In this document: piece by piece, positions 35,467 through 47,753 of the stretch
Layout: each line of letters starts with the position of its first letter
Numbering within the stretch: the first letter of the stretch is position 1
Source: Hibiscus mutabilis
Lineage: Eukaryota; Streptophyta; Magnoliopsida; Malvales; Malvaceae
Direction: 5' to 3'
Assembly (NCBI GenBank): GCA_019671005.1
Contig: CM033752.1
Span: 11,904,001 to 11,968,000 of the forward strand
DNA length: 64,000 bases
The notes under the pieces: model-generated
Seen by the model: only the letters and a program-made list of their open reading frames with translations
Database searches by the model: none
What the model was told of the DNA's origin: nothing
Position numbers and translations under genes: made by a program

Positions 35467-38325
35467 TGTAACACCCTCAACGTACATTTGATATTCGAAT
35501 ACACATTAAAGATGTTACTAACTGATTTATACTGATTTTCAGACTTGTAATTTTTTATGCAAAACCAATTTGATTAAACAACCCTTTTCTCGATTTTCAC
35601 TAAATTACAAATCTGTCTAGAGTCACCTAGTTTCACCATGAATTAGTTTATAAAATACTTTAAGCAGCTTATTAAAAAGAAAATATAATTCAGGGTGAAA
35701 ACTATGTGTGCTGCCTATACCCTTTCTTGATTTTAAAATCACTACACGATAAACAACCAACTAAGTTTAAAATCATTTGAAATATCTTTTCTAATATTCT
35801 TAATTCCTCAAACTAAGTTATGCTTCTAGATCATACAAAATAGCCACTTATTTAATATCTATACATGTCCCACTAGACTAGGATGTGGTGATACTTACTG
35901 ATAATGCAGGCTAACTTGATCCAACGATGTGCAGCTCATCCTCTGTTATCTAGTCCAAGATACCTACGTGTGATACAAAACACACGCTAAGTATAACTTA
36001 GTGAGGCATAATCATAACAATGGTTATTAATCTGTAATACAGGAATAAGCATGTAAGAAATTTGTACTGCAATATTTTTGTACTGTAAAGTCATGTACTG
36101 TACTGTAAAATCTTTTGGCCCAAAGTAAATATCAAGTCATATAATAGTGCGATACAGTTTCTGCAAAATGGCAAGTGAATTTCGATTGCAGTTGATAACA
36201 TTTTATCATGCATAGAACTACCTTACATGTATAGTTCATTAAACCAATATAATATTCAAGCCATAAAATTCGATTTGTCTTACCAGTCTTGTGTACGATA
36301 AGCTTTTTAGCTTAACTACCTACATAAATGCATTTCAAGTTTTATAGCCCAAAGTACAAAATCATGTGATGTTATGGTACGTAAGTCATCACGACATCGT
36401 AGTGTCTATGATGCCGTAGTGTCTGCATCACCGAAGCGACTGAGATGAGTACGTACTCGAGGACGCCCTTTGCTCCTCATACTCGTACATTTTGCGCTAT
36501 GTAACACCATAGTGTTTGAACCAACTTCGTAGAGTCTAACTCGACTCCGTAGAGTCTAACTCTATCTTGACTATGAAAAGTCTATCTCAACCCCGAAGAG
36601 TCTATCTCGCACCGTAGTGCTATGACGCAGCTGCTAGGACTCTATGGATATCCAACTATGCCAAAGATTCTCATGCAATTTCATGTGAACCTATGGTATA
36701 TGAGTCATCTTACGGCACCGTAGTGTCTACAACGCTGTAGCGTCTGATGGTGAGTACATACTCGAGGACGCCCTTTGCTCCTCATTATAGCATCTTTTTG
36801 TGCTAGTCAACACTTTAGTGTCTAATCATCACCGAAGTGACTGCAACGCCGTAGCGGCTGATATCAACACCGAAGTGTCTGGATCGCCCTGTAGTGCTGG
36901 ATTGCAGCTGCTATAACTCTATGGATATCCAATTATACCAAAGACTTTCACACTAGTACTTGGGCATAACAATACAATATTTTCATATTTAATATCCAAT
37001 CCTTCAATACTGTTATCCATAATTCGTTAATAGACAGTTCATATCCAAATATCTAAAATTCGATTTACCTTGAGTAAATCATTATGCTACAATCACTGTA
37101 TCAATATGCCATTTAATATTTCATGCTATTTTCATAAATAAGCCATCATATATTTTTATTTATACCAATGCTGGTTCATCGCAAGTTGTCCTAATTATCA
37201 ACATGGCATAAATACATATAATGAAATCACTCATATCACATATATAATAAATAAGTAAAAATGCACTCACCTGGGCCATACATGATATTAGCCTCACTAA
37301 GCTATTTCGATACTTTTTCTTTGCTTTTCTTTAATCTGGTACCCTTAGCCTTGTCAATAGCTGTACAATACCATTTGAACATACATAAAAATATTCATGT
37401 TAGATTTTTAATCTAACGTTGCTTAACTATACTATACTAGTATAATTATCTGAATATAGAATATTTTCAAAAATTTTCACTTTTTCCTTTAATAATGCCA
37501 AATTGTTCATTATGGTCCCTAGTGACCATTTGCACATTTTACAATTTATTATAGCTCGAATTACAATTATTCAATAATTCCATCATTTCCAAATCTAAAA
37601 AATAAATAATATTATCAAATAAAATATTCCATATTTATGAAGTCAAACTAAAAATTTTGACTCGGTCCAAATATACCGATAATTACCCGAAATCTTTATT
37701 AGGTACAATTTCTCTTAATATTTCTTAATCGGCTATCCATATGAATAATATTAACTCAGACTGATTCCTTTTTATCAATCTAAAGTACTGACATGGGACC
37801 TTCCCAATAGGTCACCCATACTAGTGCTACTCTAGCCTGAGCACGCTTAACTTTGCAGTTCGATCCAGGTATCCGAATTCCACTTAAACTTTAACTGTGA
37901 TTTCCTAATATTTAAAATATCGGATCAAACTAGTAATTCCATATTCGGTCCACACCAATAGATGCTCTATCTATTTATGAAATAAAACACCTAACTTTTG
38001 GGAAATTACAACTTTGGTTCTTCAACTTTTCATATTTCGACTTATACCATACAAGTTTTGAAAACTTATCATTTTGGTCACTAAACTTCAACCTTGAATT
38101 CCCATTCCAATTTTTCCTTGGATTATTACCAAACTTTGAGTACCCTAATTTGCTTATCCTCTAGCACACGGTACTCTAAATTCTCAGGAATTCCTTTCCT
38201 AGGATCTATAATTAAAGAAATCCTAACTTTTATATTTTGTCATTTTAGTCACTAAGTTAGCGTTTAAGCCCTTATCTTAGTACTAAATGACTCTTAAACA
38301 ACTTAGCAAATTTTGGGGTGTTACA
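35467..38325 (-). mobile_element. element A, LTR 3 (without palindrome)
   Basis: TGTAACACCC...GGTGTTACA, 2.86 kb. It lacks palindrome P (empty site at about 36972-36990). It also lacks about 1.5 kb present in LTRs 1 and 2, between a 'ttccatcattt' at about 37580 and the 'aaatctaaaa' that follows; the repeated 'ttccat' at both borders suggests a microhomology deletion. It carries about 60 bp near 37930-37990 that the others lack. It is the most diverged of the three LTRs on its right side. Confidence 0.85.
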
Positions 38326-38330
38326 CGCAT
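38326..38330. other. target-site duplication of element A (right)
   Basis: CGCAT directly after GGTGTTACA, matching 16805-16809. It shows the three-LTR array occupies a single insertion site. Confidence 0.9.
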
Positions 38331-39875
38331 ATTAGGAATAAAATTCCTAAAAATCCTTTCGCTATTAATTCGATACTAATTCTATTTCATAATATCAATA
38401 TTAATTTTAATACTTCAAAATTAACATTTCAAACCCTTTATTATTCATATCCATCACTAATTCACAAGATGTTCTCAAATCTCATAATTTAACCGTAAAA
38501 TGAATTCTTTTAGAATTCATCTCAATATTTCCAAATTATTCAAAATGGTCCATTACCATTGAACTTCAACTTCCATCACTTAATTACATAATCAAGTATT
38601 CCAACAATATATTTAAGCTTAACACATTGACTTCTAGTCAACTTCCATTTCAATCTCATATTTCCATTAATATGCTATGTGGTCCTCAACACTTTGTAAG
38701 CTTCCATATTGATCCAAACAATATTCTAAACCTTATAAAATCATTCTTACATCATTTCTAACCTTAGGAAAATTTTCCATGACTTTCTCTAATATTCTTC
38801 TTAAAGGCCGAATATGAAAGGTCACTCTAATCAAAATTTCCAACTTGATTCAAGCATGAATTTAACTTCTAAACATCAATTCCAAGCTTGTACAATCATT
38901 TCTATCTCAAATAAAATTTTTACAATATTTCCCCCTAATTTCTCAATATAATCAAATGATATCTAAAATACAATCCATGAAATTTTCATCAATTTAAGCA
39001 TAAAAATAACATCAAAACTTCATATCCAACTTGAATAATCTATAAAACATAAAATTCCAACATGTCCTTCATCCACCTTAAACTCCAATATCAACTTAGA
39101 AGCATGGAAACCATTCAAAACTTATACCAAATGAAAGAGAATTTCATGTAGACCAATTTCATGTTTCATGCCTTCATCCAAAATCCTAATAGTTTGGCTT
39201 AAAAATCAAAAAGAAAATATCCCCTTACCTTAGGAAGTAGCCACGGCAAGATGGAGAAAGATGAAGAAAAATCTTGACTTTTCCATTTGTTTAATTTGGT
39301 CCATTTGTCATCTTTTTAAAGAAAATGAATTAAAAATTTATTTTATGACAATAAACATTTTGCCCTTAAATCCAATGTCTCTCATCTTGCCACATGTCAA
39401 AATTTTCATCCAAGGGTCAAAAATAAACCAAGAAGTTAGTGATTACCAACTTTGCCCTTGGAATTTTCCAAAATTACTATCTTGCCATTTTTCATCCAAT
39501 GACTCATATTTGACATGGAAAATTCTACTTTAACCCAATGATCCATGATAAATCCTACCAATATAAGACATGTAAATGACATTTTAAACCTTGCTTTATC
39601 ATTCTTCAAAATATCTTAATTATTCGATTCAATCCGATCATCCGAAAAATTTTCTAAACTTTCTCACTTTATAGCCAATAATACAAACGCCGTACAAAAA
39701 ATTCAGGTAACACGAAAACAACATTATTGGGGTTAAACTATTCATTTACGGGACTAAAATACATAACTTTTGAAAATTACAATTTAGTCCCTGAACTTTT
39801 CCTAAATTTATTCTTTAGTCATCAAACTTTTATTTTATTCATTTTAGTCACTATCCAAAATTTTGAGGTATTACA
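38331..39875 (-). mobile_element. element B right LTR, second part
   Basis: Continues the LTR of B from 16809 (shared word 'cgcatattaggaataaa') and matches about 11371-12926 of the left LTR, ending GAGGTATTACA. Small indels and substitutions separate the two LTRs, so B is older than A. Open frames at 39261-39533 and 39727-39915 are chance; the equivalent left-LTR sequence does not keep them. Confidence 0.8.
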
Positions 39876-40077
39876 ATATCATAGGCAGGTGATACTTGTC
39901 ACACAAGCCATCTAACATAGCATATCATAGACAAGTGATACTTGTCACACAAGCTATCTAACATAGCATATCATAGACAGGTGATACTTGTCACACAAGC
40001 TATCTAACATAGCATATCATAGATATGTGATACTTGTCACACAAGCTATCTAACATAGCATATTATAGACAACTGTA
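39876..40077. repeat. 46-bp minisatellite, right half
   Basis: Units begin at 39876, 39922, 39968 and so on (period exactly 46), each containing 'ggtgatacttgtcacacaag'. The first five bases are the right target-site duplication (ATATC) of element B. With the left half, the original array had at least seven units. Confidence 0.85.
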
Positions 40078-42391
40078 TAATATCATTTTATATGATTAAT
40101 TAAATAATTAATGAACATAAAGTGGAAAATGAAAAGTTCAAGGTGCAATTGGACGATTAGATTCTCTAATTAAAGAATAACTTAAACTGAAATCATTAGG
40201 AATACATGTTACATTTTAGGTTTTAAGTGGAAAGTTTGAAACCGTGTACAAATACTGTGAAACTCGTCGTATCACTGCGAAGACACTTTCTGCGAGTAGT
40301 TCGTGACATTTGTGGCAATTTTAATAGTATAACTGAAAAGACAGTTTTCTAATACAAAGGGAATAATCATTACTCAGTGGAATGTGGTAGTAACAGGTTG
40401 TGGTTTTAAAAGAGTCGGGGAGAATTTGCAGAGCATTATTCACTGGAAGTTGGGTCTTTTGTGGCTTTCCAATACAAAGAGAATGATCAAATTCCTAAGA
40501 TTTATTTTTTGATAGAATTGCTTCAGAGATCGAATATCCCAATACTAACACTGATGACGGTAGTAGCAAAAGTCAAACGAAATCAGATTTGTTAAGTCCC
40601 CTTCCTCAAAAGTAAATTAAAACTGATTCACCATATAAAACTAGAACTGATTTATTCTAACAAATTCAAACCTTGGATACCATCTTGTATCAGCAACCTT
40701 GGTCTTCTGATTTCACAATCTTCCAGACTTTGGTTTGCATTGCCGCCTCCCGATGTAGTTCCAAACAACAACAAACAATAATATTTAAAAAATCTTGAGA
40801 TAAAGGTTTTTCAAATACTATGTCTGTTGGTGTTCATCCCTACAAATGGCTAATCTTAGCCTTCCAAATACTATTGTTTGTCAACAAGAAAAACCTTAAA
40901 ACAATCAGGACTCCTCTAGGATCTATAAAATAAAGTCTTTGCATAGTAGCCATCGACACCAGTAAAAACTATACACCACACATATAATTCTGTCTACAGA
41001 GACGTAAACTAGGAAGGAAAGAATAGATGATGGGGTTATGAAACTATGGCCTATTTATAATAGAAAATGGAATATCGAACCCAGCGTTTAGGATTTATTT
41101 ATAATAGAAAAAAGATGTTCACAGGGATATGGTGCTACGTTTACAGTTCCTATATTTAAACCTGTTTTGGTACTCTTTAAAATGTTTTGGAACAGTGTTC
41201 GTGATAAATAAACCGAAAACTGTTAAAGTATAATTCACATTTTAGATTGGTAGGCTTTATTTTGGAGTTTGCTAACCGGTTTTCGAACTGCTTACAAAGT
41301 TCAATTAACTGCAAACTGTTCTACCCAATGCAACAATTAAAAAGACCTATCTACTGATGACATATTAGAATGGGTTAAAGAGAGTCAAAACTGACAGTAA
41401 AAAGACTCTTACATTGGGAACATGCATCTTTTGGAAAATGCAAAATCTATTGAACAAATTAATTTTTTTAACATCGGTAATTAAATTTCGATGCGTTCTT
41501 TTAGTTATAGCTAGTTAAAGACAGTTCGGAGTGGGAACCACAAATTTTAAATAGTTTTGAACCTAGGAATATGGTTTGGATACGTGGATAGCAAAACTTA
41601 AACTGAAATCATCAGTAAAAAATGTAATATTTTAGTTTCGTGCAGAAATGTTTGAGACTGTATATGAAAACATTCGATACTCATCGTATTATTATACTCT
41701 ATTTAAATGCCAAATATTCCTTCACCGCACGTTTTACTTGTTCAGTCTCACAAACCTTAGCTTTCTTAAAATATTATTTAGTTCCTAAGATTTAATTTTT
41801 ACCCTAATAATTTCAATATGGTGCTTTTTGTGTTCATATGAGTTCCTAAGATTTTATTTCTACCCTAATCTCTACAGAAGCAAAACCAAAATCGGTAAGA
41901 GTAACTACTATGTTGTAATTCACAGTCAGTGGTTTATGAGATTAATTTTAATGGATTTAAGGTTTTTGGTTTAGGATTTAGGTCTTAATGGTTTTGGTTT
42001 AGGGTTTATGGTATATTTTAGGGTTATTTGTTTATGAGATTAATTTTTATGGCTTTAGGATTTAATGGTTTATGATTTATGATTACTATTAATAGGTTAG
42101 GGTTTATGGTGCAGTTTAGAGTTAGTGGTTTACGAGATTAATTTGTATTGTTTAAGGTTTAATGTTTAACTTAGTGTATGAGATGAATTTCAAGCAATAT
42201 ATAGTCTATATTCTACAATCTATATATGATATAACAAACGTTATGATATTATTATTAACATAGTCTATGGTATGTGTCTTTATCTCTATAGTCTATTATA
42301 ATGATATGTGAAGAAGTCATGTGTTACATGATGATATATTTTTAGGGGTTATAGGATTATAGCCTATAGGTTGATGTTACTAATTTAGGGT
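40078..42391. other. gene-free flank; right copy of the duplicated block
   Basis: No coding region. About 40180-40275 and 41595-41685 are copies of the 'aaactgaaatc' module. From about 40675 to 42310 the sequence follows 6836-8490 in order, including R1 copy 4 (about 40690-41000) and a degenerate TTTAGGG-like tract (about 41935-42130). A remnant of element C may occupy the first ~100 bp. Confidence 0.6.
40690..41000. repeat. dispersed block R1, copy 4
   Basis: Closest to copy 3: 'gatgtagttccaaacaac' near 40752, 'caaatggctaatcttagcc' near 40843, 'ggatctataaaataaagtct' near 40919. It is part of the larger diverged duplication. Confidence 0.6.
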
Positions 42392-42396
42392 TGAAA
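42392..42396. other. target-site duplication of solo LTR D (left)
   Basis: TGAAA before TGTAACACCC; the partner is at 49220-49224 after GGGGTTACA. Confidence 0.8.
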
Positions 42397-42427
42397 TGTA
42401 ACACCCTAATGAAAAAAATAGAAATTG

Positions 42428-42496
42428 CTACCCTAGGGTGTTGAACCCGCATCCCCAACTTGGTGAGCCCATGCCTTAGCCAGCTGGGCTAAGGCT
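42428..42496 (-). other. tRNA-like sequence near the left end of LTR D
   Basis: The minus strand reads TAGCCCAGCTGGCTAAGGC, a perfect match to the tRNA A-box pattern TRGCNNAGYNGG. About 30 nt later comes GCGGGTTCAACACCC, close to the B box. It lies about 30-100 bp from the LTR end, the same place as in palindrome P but with different sequence, so the two are not recent copies of each other. Confidence 0.5.
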
Positions 42497-43860
42497 ATTT
42501 TTTTGTTAGTGTTTGCTCGAGAATAATTTTGAATTGTATCTCTTGGGTATACCTGACATTAAATTAAAATACCCCCGTTTAACCCTCCACCTACCCCTTA
42601 TCTCATTTTTCCCTGAAACTCGATAGCCTCTGTAACTCCCTCTCCCTAAACCAAAATTTTTACCGACTGCCATTTTGAGCCGCTCTGACTCGAACCAATT
42701 TGATCCAACTCAATCTAACCTGACCCGAGTATGACCCGTTGACCCAACCCGTCCAAGTCAGCTCACTGAGTTAACTTGTCCGAGTCAACTCACTAAGTCA
42801 AACAGTTCGAGTCAACTCAGTAACCGAGTCAACCTGGTCTGAGTCAACTTAGTTGAATTTGACCCATTGATTGTTGACTGCTGACGTCAGCATAATGTAA
42901 GCGTTGAATGTTGACGTCAACGTTGATTTTGACCCGAAAAGTTAAAATTTTTGAAAACCTTTATTTTATATTTTTCGACGTCTTGAGTACATTTTTGAAG
43001 TCGGTCTTGTGAAATTCAAACCCAAAATCCTCCAAATTGGACCGTGAACCAGAACTTGAGTTTGTATTTAATTATTTAGTTAAAGAGAATTGCAATTAAG
43101 GACTGATTTTGGAAATTGTGTAATTGAAGGTATTGCACGTCTCTAAATTTGAGAGGCTGAAGGACGTCAGTTTCGATCTCAAGATTATTCGATTGGAGTA
43201 TCCTGGAGCAACCGGTATAGCCTAAGTCAAGGTAAAACACTACTACCTCTAGCATGCTTAATGATGCACGTTGGTTTATGACAAATGCATGAAATCATAT
43301 TGAGTATGCCATTGATTTTTGCTTAAGGCATATGACTTTGAGAATAAAAGAATGGTAATTATTACGATCTAAGTACTCGAATAAGAAATTGAGGAACCTT
43401 ATAGATTATTCGAGTTCTGTAAGTAATTAATGAGTTAGTTAACTTTTTTTCGGATATTGTTTATTGATAAAGTAAATCTTAGAATTTTGGATTAGAGAAA
43501 TGATGAAAATACCCTTGAAGTATAAGAGCGACTGATCATACCCTAAAATGAAAATGAAATAGAATCTATTTGTGACTAGATTATAAACCACTGATTCACT
43601 TGAAATTCTCAAACTACTTGGAAAAAATTTAGTAATAAGATTCAACTTTCGAGAATGTCAAAATTATGAAATATTCTGATTCGAAGTAAGGTTCTGAAGA
43701 ATAAATTTTACGGAAAGTTCTCAATTGATCTGGTTAAACCTAAATGACAGAAAAGATTGTTTTGAGTGGAATGCAATAGTGATGCAAATGACTGAATTGA
43801 TTGAAATGATAGAAATGAGTAAAGGATTGAAAATACTGATAAGACTGATTTGATTGGACT

Positions 43861-46800
43861 GAGGATGAAGATAGAGCAATAATCACAGATTTGGCTCAAC
43901 TTGATGTGAAGATTGAGGATGAAGATAGAGCAATGATTTTGTTATTTTCATTGCCTTCCTCTTATGAACACATGGTGACTACTCTTACATATGGGAATGA
44001 AACAGTCAAAGTTGAAGAGATTACTGCAACTTTGTTGGCTCACAACCAGCGAAAGCAAAATATAGGGGAAAGCTCTCATGCTGATAATTTATATATTAAG
44101 GGTAATCAAGACTGTGGAAGGAAGTCAAATAAGGAGGGTTCTGGAAAATGAAATTCTAGATCAAAGTTTAGAGGCAAAAAGACGATTCATTGCTACAAGT
44201 GCAAGGAGCCAGGACATATGAAGTGAGACTGTCCAAAGTTAAAAAGGCAGACAGATGATAAACATGGTGCATCATCCAAAACTATGAATGTGGTGCAGAA
44301 TGACAATTCAGATTGCAGTGATGGTGATATGCTTTCTATTTTAACAACTCAGTTCATAGATGCATGGATTCTTGATTCAAGATGCTCTTATCATATAACG
44401 CCTAAAAGGGAATGGTTTTCTACTTATGTGTCTGTTAATTCTGGTTCAGTCTATTTAGGTGATGATAGATGTTGCAATATTGTTGGTATTGGTGAAGTCA
44501 GAATTAAGATGTATGACGGTACTGTTAGAACATTAAATGATGTTAGGCATATACCATATTTGAAGAAGAATCTAATTTCCTTGGGCACTTTGTATAAGAA
44601 TGGTTTTATTCCTAAAGCAGATGAGGATAGGGAAACCATTAGAATTGTTAAAGGTGCATTGATTGTGATGAAAAGAAAGATAACTGCAGGGAATATCTAT
44701 AAACTGTTAGGGAGTACAGTTGTAGGTGGAGCTCATTCTATTGAGTCATATGATGATAATACAAAACTGTGGCACATGCGTCTTGGTCATCTTAGTGAAC
44801 ATGGAATGGTTGAATTGCATAAAAGAAATTTGTTGCATGGTGTTAAAAGATGCAAGCTCAATTTTTGTAATTTTTGAGTTCTTGGTAAACAGACTAAAGT
44901 TAGTTTCACGACTGGAAAGCACAAAACTGAAGGGATTCTTGATTATGTGTATTCTGATGTATGGGGCCTACCAGGGAATCATCATTGGGTGGATCTATGT
45001 ATTATGTTACTTTTATTGATGATTTTTCTAGGAAAGTTTGGGTGTATTTTTTGAAATAGAAATCTAAAGTATTTGCCAAGTTCAGGATGTGGAAAACTGA
45101 GGTGGAGAACCAAACTAGTAGAAAAATCAAGTACTTAAGGTCTGATAATGGCACAGAGTACACAGATTCACAGTTTCAAAAATTTTGTGAGGAGCATGGG
45201 ATTCAGTGACATTTTTTAGTGCGCAAGACACCATAACAAAATGGTGTTGCTAAAAGGATGAACAGGTCATTAACTGAGAGAGCTCTGTGCTTGAGACTGA
45301 ATGCAGGGCTTCCTAAAAGCTTCTGGGCAGAGGCTGTGAGTATGGCATGCTACCTCATTAATAGGTCACCACGGGCATCTTTGGGTGGCAAAGTTGTAGA
45401 AGAGGTATGGACATGTAATGTAGTTGATTTTGATCCTACTTATGTCATGTACCTGGTGATGAAAGATTAAAACTTGATGCAAAGTCGAGGAAGTGCATTT
45501 TTCTAGGCTACAAGAAAGGTGCCAAAGGGTACAAGTTTTGGGATCCGATTGCAAAGAAATAGTGATTAGTAGATATGCAATTTTGATATGCAGTTCATGT
45601 TGCAGCAGAACCAAGACAAGGTGCTGGTGGATTTAGAATAGTGTCTATGAGCAAATGTGAAAGGTGAAAGTTCTAATTCAACATCTGGTGGTTCTAATAC
45701 AGTTGATTTGCAGGATTATAATCTAGCCAGAGATAGAGAGAGACGCACCAATGTAAAGGCTCCATGTAGATTGGGTTTTGAAGACATGGTGTCTTTTGCA
45801 CTTCACGATAGTAGTGATGATCCAGCTATTTTTCAAAGAGCTATCACTAGTCCAGAGAAAGGGAAATGGATGGCTGCAATGGTTGAAGAGATAGAGTCTT
45901 TGCAGAAAAATCATACATGGCAGCTAGTTTGGCTTCCTAAGGGAAAAAGGCTATTGGTTGCAAATGGGTGTATAAAAGGAAACCAGCAGTATCAGAAAAA
46001 TAGGGGGAAAAGTTCAAGGTTCGACTGGTAGCAAAGGGTTTTTCACAGCAGAAGGGAGTTGATTATGATGAAATCTTTTCTCTTGTTGTCAGGCATACTT
46101 CAATTAGGGCAGTACTTGCATTAGTAGCTAGTTGGGATTTTCATTTAGATCAAATGGATGTTAAAATTGCTTTTTTGCATGGTGATCTAGAGGAACAGAT
46201 TTATATGCAGCAGCCAGAAGGGTTCATTCAATCAGGATACGAGCATCTGGTTTGCAGGTTAAAGAAATCTTGGTATGGGTTGAAACAGTCTCCAAGACAA
46301 TGGTACAAACGATTCAACTCCTACATGATTTAGATTGGCTACAAGCGATGTGAGTATGATTGTTGTGTTTATGTTAGAAACCTTGATGATGGTTCTTTTA
46401 TTTTTCTACTACTGTATGTTGATTGCTGCGAAGAATATGCATGATGTTGTTGGTCTGAAAGCTTTATTGAGCCAGGAATTTGATATAAAAGACTTAGGAA
46501 CTGCAAAGAAAATTCTTGGAATGGAGATTCACAGAGATAGAGGCTCAAGGAAACTGTGGATATCTCAGCAAAGCTATGTTGAGAAAGTGTTAGACAAGTT
46601 TGGTATGACCAACGGAAAGCCTGTGAACACTCCATTGGCAAATCATTTTAAGCTTTCTTTAGAATAGTGCCCGAAGACAGATAAGGAAATTGAAGAAATA
46701 GCAAATTTTCTATACGCAAAGCCCATGAGTACTCAATTGGAAAATCATTTTAAGCTTTCTTTAGAACAGTGCCCGAAGACAGATAAGGAAATTGAAGAGA

Positions 46801-47385
46801 TGGCAAAGGTTCCATATGCCAGTGTTGTAGGCTGCCTGATGTATACGATGGTATGTACTTGCCCTGATTTAGCTCACGCTGTTAGTCAAGTCTGTAAATA
46901 AATGTCTAAACCAGGTAGATGACATTGGGAAGCAGTCAAGTGGATCTTCAGGTATTTGAAGGGTACTGTAGGACATGGAATTGTTTTTGGTAGTCAGCAA
47001 AATGATCCTATAGTTGTAGGATATGTGGATTCAAACTATGCAGGTGATTTGAATGATAGAAGGTCTACAACTGGGTATGCTTTTACTCTTGATGGAGGGC
47101 CTATATGTTGGAAGTCAACTGTTCAGTCTATTGTGGCATTATCTACAACTGAAGTTGAATACATGGCAGTAGTTGAAGCTGCAAAAGAAGCCTTATGGCT
47201 TATTGGGCTAGTGAAGGAATTGGGTATTCAGCAAGGTGGAGTTCAATTGCATTGTGATAGCCAAAGTGCTATTCATTTGGCTAAGAATCAGGTGTATCAT
47301 GCTAGAACTAAGCATATTGATATGAGGTTTCACAAGATTAGAGAGTTGATTGCATCTGGTGAGACATTGTTATAGAAGGTTCATA
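43861..47385 (+). pseudogene. Ty1/copia gag-pol, 5'-truncated and broken
   Basis: In order: the end of gag (about 43882-44230) with the zinc knuckle CYKCKEPGHMK, whose next codon is a stop; protease WILDSRCSYH near 44367, where the usual DSG catalytic triplet reads DSR; the GAG-pre-integrase region (LWHMRLGHLSEHGM near 44770); the integrase core (DDFSRKVWVY, LRSDNGTEYT near 45135) with stops; reverse transcriptase (VRHTSIRAVLALVASWDFHL and QMDVKIAFLHGDLEEQIYM near 46090-46205), where the YVDD catalytic loop near 46418 has lost bases and shifts frame; and RNase H (GYVDSNYAGD, ARTKHIDMRFHKIRE) ending with TAG at 47373-47375. The 5' LTR, leader and gag N-terminus are absent. It cannot make an active polyprotein. 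Confidence 0.88.
46641..46844 (+). repeat. 102-bp tandem duplication inside copia RT/RNase H linker
   Basis: Two units start at 46641 and 46743, both with 'aatcattttaagctttcttt' and 'gcccgaagacagataagg'. The length is 34 codons, so the frame would be kept. However the first unit has TAG where the second has CAG, and its second half has diverged. Related copia elements carry one such unit, so this is a local duplication in this lineage. Confidence 0.8.
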
Positions 47386-47552
47386 CCACAGACAATGCAG
47401 CTGATATGTTGACCAAGCCAGTTCTAATAACAAGTTCATGCATTGCTTGGACTTGTTGAATGTTTACAATTGGTATAGAAGCATGGTAGCCCAACCCACT
47501 TTGATGTGTGAGAAACTTTTAAGGGGACATGATATTCACCAATGTGGAGATT

Positions 47553-47753
47553 TGTTAAGTATGGCTCATATACTAAATAAAGGACAAATGCTGGAGTGGA
47601 TCGGAAGTGAGTGAGCGAGCGAAGTGAGATCAATCTCATAATAAGAAAACAGTCGCTCGTCACTCCTGAGGACGCAAGCACATTGTCGAACCTCGTTAAA
47701 ATCCTGTGTTCTTGTTTGTTTATTTCCTTTCTGATTATCCTGATTTCTCAACA
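47553..47753 (+). mobile_element. copia 3' LTR
   Basis: The ~200-bp segment TGTTAAGTAT...TTTCTCAACA starts just after 'aatgtggagatt', a typical copia polypurine-side sequence, and ends in CA. No matching 5' LTR exists at the left of the coding region. After it comes GAGGATGAA, which also stands at the left junction (43861-43869). Confidence 0.7.

Noticed and set aside
39261..39915. Open frames in the right LTR of element B
   Set aside because: The equivalent part of the left LTR has indels that break them; non-coding LTR.
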